DNA of 36,712 nucleotides. Origin: Caldilineaceae bacterium (GTDB taxonomy: Bacteria; Chloroflexota; Anaerolineae; Caldilineales; Caldilineaceae). Below the pieces are notes generated by a model. The model did not search any database, was not told where the DNA came from, and worked only from the letters and a program-made list of their open reading frames with translations. The position numbers were made by a program, and so were the translations under genes. Shown here in pieces: positions 7,072-13,369 of the stretch. The stretch is from contig JAPKMW010000109.1 in NCBI GenBank assembly GCA_026645575.1, forward strand, positions 1 through 36,712. Reading direction: 5' to 3'. The stretch's first letter is position 1; each line of letters opens with the position of its first letter.

Positions 7072-8895
7072 ATGCGCGAAAACGACATGGTCACCTCCCC
7101 AGACGTTGCAACCACCCCCCCGGTGACAAAGTCCCGGCAACTTGCCCTGCTCTGGCTGCTTTGCTTGACGCTGCTCTTTGCCGGCGGCTTTAGCCTGACG
7201 GTCGAAGGGGCCGATCTGACAGATCTGCCGGAGGTGGAGCTAACTGGCGTTGTGGTTACGGCGCCGGCCAACCCCAGCGGCCAGGGCGCTTGGCAGATCC
7301 GCGCCGATAACCAGCGGCTATACACCGTGATCGCCACTGTCGCCACTGAATTTAAGAAGGGCATTCCCCAGCCCAACCAATCGGTGCGCCTCAAAGGCGC
7401 GCTCGACTCACCCCAGCAAATCACCGCACAAGAGATTGAGTTACTGAGTGAGAGCGGCCGCGAGGTCAGGCTCAAGGGTGTCTTGCTGCGGGTTCCTGAT
7501 AACGCCGCCGGCATTGGCGTTTGGGTGATCCAAGGTCGCGCCCATGTGACCTACACCGTTGTGGTCAACAGCGTTACCCGCTTGGACAATGGCGTGCCGG
7601 CGCTGGGCAACTGGTTGGAGGTGCGTGGACAATGGCAACAGGACAATAGCTTTCTGGCCAAACGCATTCGCGCCGATGATCATGTGGTCAACCAAGTGAT
7701 TGTGCGGCTGGCGACTGGCGTCGTTTCGACCACAATTGCCAGCCAATATGGTCTGCTGCCCTTGCAAACCTTGCTGGCCTCCGGCAACATTCATTTAATG
7801 CAGACAGGCGAAGATCAAGAGAGTGCGATCCTCGACCAATTGCGCGCCGATACCAGCCGGGTGATCTGGGCGGAATTGAATTATGCCGGCGGCATTCCCG
7901 AAGGCCACGGCTACAAAACCTGGCACTGGGGCGGCGACGACCCGTCGGCCTACATCAACCAAGGCGCCTTTACGCAGGTGAATCTGACTGGTCAAAGCAA
8001 CTTGCAAGGCACGGGGGTGATCATCGCCGTGTTGGACACCGGCGTCGATTTGGCCCATCCGGCGTTACAGGGGCGACTGCTCACGGGTCATGATATGGTC
8101 GATGACGATGCTGTACCCAACGATGACGGCGATGGGTTGGGCTGGGGGCATGGCACCCATGTCACCGGCATTCTCGCCAAAGTGGCGCCCCAAAGTCAGA
8201 TTTTGCCGGTGCGTGTCCTTGATACGGACGGGCGTGGCAATATCTTTACCCTGGCCTACGCCATTGAATGGGCAGTGGCCCAGGGCGCTGATGTGATCAA
8301 CCTCAGCCTGGGCGCTGAAGGCGATTCGCTTGTCTTGCACGACACCATTCAGCGCGCGCTGGAACAAGGCGTGATTGTGGTCGCCGCCGCCGGCAATAGC
8401 AATACCAACGCGCCCCAGTATCCCGCCACCTACCCCGGCGTCATTGCCGTGACGGCGGTAGACAGCGCCAATCAGAAGGCTGACTTTGCCAACTACGGCG
8501 CCGCGTGGGTCGATCTTGCTGCGCCCGGCGTTGGCATTACCTCGACGATGGTGGGGCCGCTGGGCAGCGGCTACGCCAGTTGGAGTGGCACCTCCATGTC
8601 CGCGCCCTTTGTTAGCGGGGCTGTCGCCCTGTTACGCCAGGCGCTACCCTCTGCCCCGCCGGCTGAGATTGTCGCACGCTTTACCAATCACAGTCAGAAT
8701 CTAGATGCCCAAAACCCTGCCTATGCCGGACAACTGGGGGGCTTGCTCAATATTGACGCCACCTTGACTGACGCCCCGGCAGTGACGCCGACGCCAACTC
8801 CCACGTCGGCACCTACCCCCACGCCGACATCCACGCCACCGGCTCCTACCCTCAATCGTCACAAACTCTTCCTGCCGCTCACAACGCGTCGGTAG
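7072..8895 (+). CDS. secreted S8 subtilisin-like protease with DUF5666-like N-terminal domains
   Basis: A 607-aa exported protease. A hydrophobic signal segment lies at about residues 24-42 (LALLWLLCLTLLFAGG). Two small beta-barrel domains resembling DUF5666 follow at about 55-125 and 130-205 (LTGVVVTAP..., LKGVLLRVP...). The S8 catalytic domain covers about 300-555 with the complete triad: Asp322 in VLDTGVD, His360 in GHGTHVTG and Ser508 in SGTSMSAP; the oxyanion region NLSLG and AAAGNS are present. A Thr-Pro repeat linker leads to the C-terminal ending KLFLPLTTRR. The residues between the barrels and the catalytic core may act as propeptide. The ATG at 7072 has only a weak ribosome site. 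It sits 123 bases after the CHAT gene, with a palindrome between, and shares its N-terminal domain type with the next gene. Confidence 0.93.
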   Translation: MRENDMVTSPDVATTPPVTKSRQLALLWLLCLTLLFAGGFSLTVEGADLTDLPEVELTGVVVTAPANPSGQGAWQIRADNQRLYTVIATVATEFKKGIPQPNQSVRLKGALDSPQQITAQEIELLSESGREVRLKGVLLRVPDNAAGIGVWVIQGRAHVTYTVVVNSVTRLDNGVPALGNWLEVRGQWQQDNSFLAKRIRADDHVVNQVIVRLATGVVSTTIASQYGLLPLQTLLASGNIHLMQTGEDQESAILDQLRADTSRVIWAELNYAGGIPEGHGYKTWHWGGDDPSAYINQGAFTQVNLTGQSNLQGTGVIIAVLDTGVDLAHPALQGRLLTGHDMVDDDAVPNDDGDGLGWGHGTHVTGILAKVAPQSQILPVRVLDTDGRGNIFTLAYAIEWAVAQGADVINLSLGAEGDSLVLHDTIQRALEQGVIVVAAAGNSNTNAPQYPATYPGVIAVTAVDSANQKADFANYGAAWVDLAAPGVGITSTMVGPLGSGYASWSGTSMSAPFVSGAVALLRQALPSAPPAEIVARFTNHSQNLDAQNPAYAGQLGGLLNIDATLTDAPAVTPTPTPTSAPTPTPTSTPPAPTLNRHKLFLPLTTRR

Positions 8896-9213
8896 CAAAC
8901 CGCTCATACAACAGGTATTGTTTCGTAGGGGCGCCTGGATTTAGGATAAGGGAATCATCCTTGTCCTAAATCCAGGCGTCCCGCTGGGACGATCAACTGC
9001 ACATGTCCACGCCTAACAATTTATCCACTAGCCATCTTCTACGCCAATCCTACGATTCTTCGTCGTAAGGCCGCCCCCATGTATTTTTCGCCCGCCCCCT
9101 CTTCACCTTTGCCGTGACACGCTCATTACATCGATGCCAGTCAATCCTGCGCAGTCGGCGCAGGCTAACATAAAGAGAGAGAGTGTTACAAGTTGATTGA
9201 GGAGGATGATCGT
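8896..9213. other. gap between subtilase and DUF5666 gene
   Basis: About 318 bases without a gene. It contains the palindrome at 8928-8982. Just before the next gene is a strong ribosome site GAGGAGG at 9199-9205, which fixes the start at 9214. A promoter is likely here but I could not pick one out with confidence. Confidence 0.5.
8928..8982. repeat. 23-bp inverted repeat with GTAGGGGC edge
   Basis: Arms 8928-8950 and 8960-8982 pair over 23 bp with two mismatches around a 9-base loop. The left edge reads CGTAGGGGC, as at the outer edge of the palindrome at 3038-3103. The interior GCCTGGATTTAGGA is unrelated to that element. Confidence 0.8.
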
Positions 9214-11214
9214 ATGGTTCAGCCAATTTGGAGCGCACCTGATCGAGGAGGTGCGCTTGTGAGGATGAACGGGCAGAACAGCCGTGAGCAGCGTCAATGG
9301 TTGCTCTGGTTGGCGCTCTTGCTTGGTGTGATCTTATCCATTATGTGGATCGGATCGGTGGCGCGGGCCGAGGATTCGGGCTGGGTCGGTAAGGTGGAAA
9401 CCATGCCGACCGGCGGGCTGATTGGCGAATGGCGCATTGGCGGGCGTCTGGTCACTACGACCAACAATACTGAATTTCGCCCGGAAAAAGGTCCCTTTGT
9501 GGTGGGCGCCTGTGTGGCCGTCAAGACAGTTGGGGAGACAGCCCCCTTCCAGGCGATGCGCATGGTGACGAAAGAGGCGAAAGAGTGCCTACCGGACGCT
9601 ACGCCGTCCGTCACCCGCACACCGGAAGGCGCCGAGACGCCGGTCGCAACCGAGACCACCACCCCGGATGATAGTGATGATGATGATGATCGCGAAGTCG
9701 CCAAAGTGACGGCGCTGGTGGAAGTTATGCCGGCGCGCGGCTTATGGGGGCGCTGGGTCATCGGGGGCGTTGAGTATGTGGTTGGCCCCCGCTCGCGCTT
9801 GCGTCAGGAAAAAGGCCCCTTTGCCGTTGGCGCTTGTGTTGAGGTGGAATATGTGGTTGGCGCCACACCCCATCCAGTGCGCAAGATGGAGACCAAACGG
9901 CGCCATGAATGTGCGCATGATGGCACCCCGGCTGCGACGCCAACGTTGATTCCCACCATGCCGCCGGTTAGCACCCCTGGCGCCGAATTTGAAGTCTACG
10001 GTCGCGTGGAAAGCTTGCCCGAAGGGTTGATTGGCAACTGGGTGGTCGATGGTGTCACCTATCTCGCCACGGCGGAGACCGAATTTGAGCGCGAACGGGG
10101 CAACTTTGCGGTTGGCCGTTGTGTCAAGATTCATGCCTTGAACACGACGCCTGTGCCGACCATTCGTGAGATTGAGAATGAACGGGGCTATCATTGCGCC
10201 CATGATGATGATGACGACCATGACGAATTTCATGGCGCCGGCATCCTCTTCGGCAAAATTCAGAGCTTGCCGACGGATGGCTTGATGGGCGAATGGAACA
10301 TCGGCGGCATGACCTTTGTTGTCACCAATACCACGGAGTTGAAGGCGCGCGATGGGCAATTTGCGGTTGATGTGATGGTCAAAGTCCGCTTTGTGGTGGA
10401 CGCCGACGGGGTCAACCTGGCGCGCAAGATTGAGATCAAGTGGGCCAGTGATGATGACGGCCATGATGATGATGGCAACGGGAACTTTGAGGGCGCTGAG
10501 GGGCACGCATTTGGCAAGATTGAAAAGCTGCCTGCCAGTGGCGATCTGATTGGGGAATGGGTGATTGGCGCCATTAGTTATACTGTCACCGCCGAGACGC
10601 GTATGGTCGAACCGCAGGGCAACTTTGCGGTTGGCGCCAAGGTGCGGGTCAAATATTACACTGACGCCCAAGGTAACCGCATTGCGCGCATGATTAAGAC
10701 GACCAATGAGAACAGCGGCGCCGAAGATCCCAGCCACTTTACCCTCTTTGCCTTTGTCGATCAAATGCCGCCCTCTGGCTTTGCCGGCGAATGGATTCTC
10801 GACCATATCGCCTTTGTCGCCACGGGTGAGACCAAGTTTGTCGAAGAGCATGGCACGCTAGGGGTAGGCGCCTATGTGAAGGTGGAATACTTTATCCGCA
10901 ACGGGCGCAATGTCATCCATGAACTGGAAACGCAGGTGCCGCCCGGCGCCGGTGACGACAACAACGTCGGGACAATCGAAAGTATGGGCGATGGGTTGGT
11001 CGCTGCCGGCGCCAACGCTATCAACTGGACCATTGGCGGCAAGAGCTACACGATCACACCAGCCACCGACCTGAATGACCTGCAAAGCGATCTCGCCGTT
11101 GGTTCGACAGCGCTGGTCAATAGCTATACCGCCGCCGACGGCAGCCTGGTGGCGACCCAAGTCAGTGGTATCACTCTCGATAACCGACTTTTCTTGCCAA
11201 CGGCCAAACGCTAA
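9214..11214 (+). CDS. secreted protein of seven tandem DUF5666-like domains
   Basis: A 666-aa exported protein. The ATG at 9214 follows GAGGAGG by eight bases; a TTG 21 bases upstream is less likely. The signal segment LLWLALLLGVILSIMW ends at a probable cleavage site after ARA (about residue 51). Seven repeats of about 70 residues follow, at roughly 57-127, 167-236, 262-330, 343-412, 434-505, 509-580 and 586-655. Each has the pattern G.IE.LP..GLIG.W.IGG..Y.VT..T......G.FAVGA.V.V.Y, typical of the small beta-barrel family DUF5666. Several linkers are runs of Asp and His (DDSDDDDD, HDDDDDHDEF), which could bind metal. The first three repeats carry paired cysteines (VGACV, KECLP). The C-terminus is NRLFLPTAKR. 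Its role is unknown; shared domains with the upstream subtilase suggest a joint function outside the cell. Confidence 0.88.
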   Translation: MVQPIWSAPDRGGALVRMNGQNSREQRQWLLWLALLLGVILSIMWIGSVARAEDSGWVGKVETMPTGGLIGEWRIGGRLVTTTNNTEFRPEKGPFVVGACVAVKTVGETAPFQAMRMVTKEAKECLPDATPSVTRTPEGAETPVATETTTPDDSDDDDDREVAKVTALVEVMPARGLWGRWVIGGVEYVVGPRSRLRQEKGPFAVGACVEVEYVVGATPHPVRKMETKRRHECAHDGTPAATPTLIPTMPPVSTPGAEFEVYGRVESLPEGLIGNWVVDGVTYLATAETEFERERGNFAVGRCVKIHALNTTPVPTIREIENERGYHCAHDDDDDHDEFHGAGILFGKIQSLPTDGLMGEWNIGGMTFVVTNTTELKARDGQFAVDVMVKVRFVVDADGVNLARKIEIKWASDDDGHDDDGNGNFEGAEGHAFGKIEKLPASGDLIGEWVIGAISYTVTAETRMVEPQGNFAVGAKVRVKYYTDAQGNRIARMIKTTNENSGAEDPSHFTLFAFVDQMPPSGFAGEWILDHIAFVATGETKFVEEHGTLGVGAYVKVEYFIRNGRNVIHELETQVPPGAGDDNNVGTIESMGDGLVAAGANAINWTIGGKSYTITPATDLNDLQSDLAVGSTALVNSYTAADGSLVATQVSGITLDNRLFLPTAKR

Positions 11215-11221
11215 TCGCCGC

Positions 11222-11267
11222 CACCCGACCGGTTTTGTCAAGACAGGTTTTGTCAATCGGTCGGGTG
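11222..11267 (+). terminator. hairpin just after the DUF5666 gene
   Basis: Arms 11222-11231 (CACCCGACCG) and 11258-11267 pair over 10 bp. The 26-base loop holds GGTTTTGTCAA twice. It lies eight bases past the stop codon. No T-run follows, so termination is uncertain, and a second, stronger hairpin stands at 11310. Confidence 0.5.
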
Positions 11268-11309
11268 TTACGATGACTTTCCGCTAAGATAGAGTAAGTG
11301 TTCCGCACG

Positions 11310-11342
11310 ATGAAGGCGGCTCCTGACAGGAGCCGCCTTCAT
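11310..11342 (+). terminator. rho-independent terminator
   Basis: Arms 11310-11324 and 11328-11342 are perfectly complementary over 15 bp (ATGAAGGCGGCTCCT), with a 3-base loop, followed by TTTCTG. It ends transcription of the 2191-11214 cluster. Confidence 0.8.
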
Positions 11343-11353
11343 TTCTGCTCGAT

Positions 11354-11440
11354 GCGAGTCACGGACTCGCTTAGAGCAGGCAAGGCGAGTCACGGACTCG
11401 CTTAGAGCAGGCAAGGCGAGTCACGGACTCGCTCAGAGCG
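11354..11440. repeat. three tandem 31-bp copies of a palindromic repeat
   Basis: The unit GCGAGTCACGGACTCGC, followed by TTAGAGCAGGCAAG, starts at 11354, 11385 and 11416. The period is exactly 31 bp and the last copy is cut at GCTCAGAGCG. Each copy contains the palindromic core GAGTCACGGACTC. It belongs to the same family as 1804-1862 and 19463-19595. It sits between two convergent operons. Confidence 0.9.
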
Positions 11441-11460
11441 GAAGTAATTTTACCGACTAT

Positions 11461-12396
11461 CTATAACGGTCCGCGGACGACTGGCGATCCTGTGGGGCCA
11501 GGGCTACCGCCGGCCGGTTCCGGCGTAATGCCCATGAGATCGTAAAAATCGAGCGATTGTTCAATGGGAAACACAAAGATGCCCATGCCTCCCGGCTCCA
11601 CGGTAAAGAGACCGGGGCTGGTGCGTGTATCATCTTTCCTAAGCCAAAGTTGATATGCCTGATCGGGCGGTAACTCAGGAAAGTTACGCACATAGACAAC
11701 GGCAATGCCCAAGGTGTTATTCCACAACACATCGGCCTGCGCCTCGCTATTTTCCTGGGCTGCCGGCAGGATCACTTCCTGTGGTTCTTCTGCAGCCAAA
11801 AAAATCAAGGCGCGGTTCTGTTGCATCAACTCGGCTTCCAATGCCTCTTGGCGAGTATGCAATTGTTGATTTTGGATCAGCAATGCCAGATTCGCAACCA
11901 CTAGAAAAGCGCCAACGGCTGTCATCAACCCATTGGCAAAGGACCAGCGGCGCGCCGGTTTGGAGGGCGGGGTAAGGCCATAGGGTGACAATGGCTCTGT
12001 CTTTGGTGTGATTGGTGGTGGCGCCGATGGATAGGCCAGTCCAGCCCTTCTTGCACCCAACAGTGGATTGTTACCGGCGGCAGGGCGGGAGGCGCCAAGC
12101 GCCGCACGTAGCCGCTGGGCAAGGTGGGGCGGCGCCTGGCGGGACGGGGCGGCATAGAGCAACGCTTCCGCTAGCTTGCCATAGTCGGCTAATTCGGCTG
12201 CGGCATTGGGGCAAGCATGCAAACGCCGATTGACCATCGCCGCTTCTTCCGGGTCGGTCGCACCCAAGCTGTGGGCAGGGATCAAAGCGGCGACCTCATC
12301 ACAAGGCAAAGCCGTAGCCGGCGATGGTCGGCGCGACGCATCGACAGACGAAGAATTAGGATTAAGTGGCTCAAACGGCGTATTGGTCGAACTCAT
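11461..12396 (-). CDS. RskA-type membrane anti-sigma factor
   Basis: A 311-aa protein with the anti-sigma-K layout. The N-terminal cytosolic part has PCDEVAALIPAHSLGATDPEE and RRLHACPNAAAEL, a degenerate zinc-finger-like helix bundle (about 30-80). A proline-rich linker leads to one transmembrane helix at about 152-174 (MTAVGAFLVVANLALLI). A short coiled coil follows (HTRQEALEAELMQQN), then the extracytoplasmic RskA domain (about 195-300), with AVVYVRNFPELPPDQAYQLWL and GGMGIFVFPIEQSLDFYD. It lies downstream of the sigma gene on the same strand, separated by 191 bases that hold a 19-bp palindrome. It should sequester that sigma at the membrane until proteolysis. The ORF is long for the family because of the linker. 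Confidence 0.88.
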   Translation of the reverse strand: MSSTNTPFEPLNPNSSSVDASRRPSPATALPCDEVAALIPAHSLGATDPEEAAMVNRRLHACPNAAAELADYGKLAEALLYAAPSRQAPPHLAQRLRAALGASRPAAGNNPLLGARRAGLAYPSAPPPITPKTEPLSPYGLTPPSKPARRWSFANGLMTAVGAFLVVANLALLIQNQQLHTRQEALEAELMQQNRALIFLAAEEPQEVILPAAQENSEAQADVLWNNTLGIAVVYVRNFPELPPDQAYQLWLRKDDTRTSPGLFTVEPGGMGIFVFPIEQSLDFYDLMGITPEPAGGSPGPTGSPVVRGPL

Positions 12397-12543
12397 GGAC
12401 GATTAAACGAGAAAAAATGTTGTGTAACCAGCACAAACTGCAACTATATAACGAATGATAGACGATCTAGACTTAAAAATAAGTAAGTGCAATTATAATA
12501 AATAACGCAAATCTATGATGATTTAGATTTAACAGTTTTGTTT

Positions 12544-12587
12544 GGGTTCGACAGGCTCAACCGGTGTTGGTTGAGCCTGTCGAACCC
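12544..12587. repeat. 19-bp perfect palindrome after the sigma gene
   Basis: Arms 12544-12562 and 12569-12587 are exact reverse complements (GGGTTCGACAGGCTCAACC) around a 6-base loop. It begins directly beside the minus-strand sigma stop codon at 12588. The TTCGACAGGCTCAACC word is of a type seen dispersed in many bacterial genomes. It could act as an attenuator between sigma and anti-sigma. Confidence 0.85.
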
Positions 12588-13175
12588 TTACCCACCGCCA
12601 TCTTGGTTCGCCTCTTCCCACAGCGTGCGTAATTTTTGCAAGCCGGTGCGCAGCCGAGTTTTGACCGTACCCAGCGGTAACTGGAGATTTTCGGCCAATT
12701 CACTATGTGTATACCCTTGATAGAAGGCCAGTTCAATCAATTGACGTTGTTCGGCGGGCAATTGTTGCAACAGGCGCGCTAATAACAAACCGTCAAACCA
12801 ATAAGCGTTTTCGCCGCTAACACCCTTTTCACCCGCCTCCATCAGCGGATCGCTATAATCCTGCGGAGGCGTCCAGTGGCGGCGTTCTTTGCGTAGCCGG
12901 TCAATGCCGGCATTCCGCGTGATGGTAAGGAGCCAACTGCTAAATTGCCCCAACGCCGGATTCCAACGCATTGGTTGTTGCCACACCTTGAGGAAGACAT
13001 CCTGGGTCACCTCTTCCGCCATCACCTGGTGGCGAACAACCCGCAGGGCCAGGCTATAGACCAAATTACCATAGCGCTCATAAAGCGCCAGAAAGGCTCT
13101 TTGATCGCGCTCGGCAATCCCTTGTAGCAGGTGGGTGTCCGTAACAGGTGACCGTGTTGGCAAAGGTGAAATCAT
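12588..13175 (-). CDS. ECF-type RNA polymerase sigma factor (SigK/RpoE-like)
   Basis: A 195-aa sigma factor. Region 2 spans about 15-90: RDQRAFLALYERYGNLVYSLALRV, then AEEVTQDVFLKVWQQ (core binding) and FSSWLLTITRNAGIDRLRKERR (promoter melting and -10 recognition). Region 4 spans about 130-185: LLQQLPAEQRQLIELAFYQGYTHSELAENL and LGTVKTRLRTGLQKLR, a standard helix-turn-helix for the -35 element. It pairs with the RskA-type anti-sigma downstream on the same strand. It is divergent from the CHRD gene, so it may control both its own operon and that gene. Two short palindromes lie just upstream of its start. Confidence 0.92.
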   Translation of the reverse strand: MISPLPTRSPVTDTHLLQGIAERDQRAFLALYERYGNLVYSLALRVVRHQVMAEEVTQDVFLKVWQQPMRWNPALGQFSSWLLTITRNAGIDRLRKERRHWTPPQDYSDPLMEAGEKGVSGENAYWFDGLLLARLLQQLPAEQRQLIELAFYQGYTHSELAENLQLPLGTVKTRLRTGLQKLRTLWEEANQDGGG

Positions 13176-13189
13176 CGAAGAAATTTAGG

Positions 13190-13221
13190 CTTTTGCGCAA
13201 AAGAGTTAGCGATTGTTCGCT
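13190..13221 (-). promoter_or_regulatory. two small palindromes upstream of the sigma gene
   Basis: CTTTTGCGCAAAAG at 13190-13203 is a perfect 14-bp palindrome. AGCGA-TTGT-TCGCT at 13208-13221 is a second dyad right beside it. They lie 15-46 bases before the sigma start, in the 194-base divergent region shared with the CHRD gene. They look like operator sites or 5' UTR hairpins; no protein can be assigned. Confidence 0.35.
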
Positions 13222-13369
13222 ATAGTTTATCACAATCTGAATGAATACTAAATCCATTTGCAGCGCTGACTACGTTACCTTTTACAGCAGTAACTCCCGC
13301 TGACCGCCCAAACAGTGCAAAGCAAAACCAATTTTCTCATCATTTTCTTAGAATTGAAGGAGTATTTCC

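Noticed and set aside
9742..10851. 369-codon minus-strand frame
   Set aside because: It lies antisense to the DUF5666 repeats; GC-rich repeated coding sequence keeps the opposite frame open.
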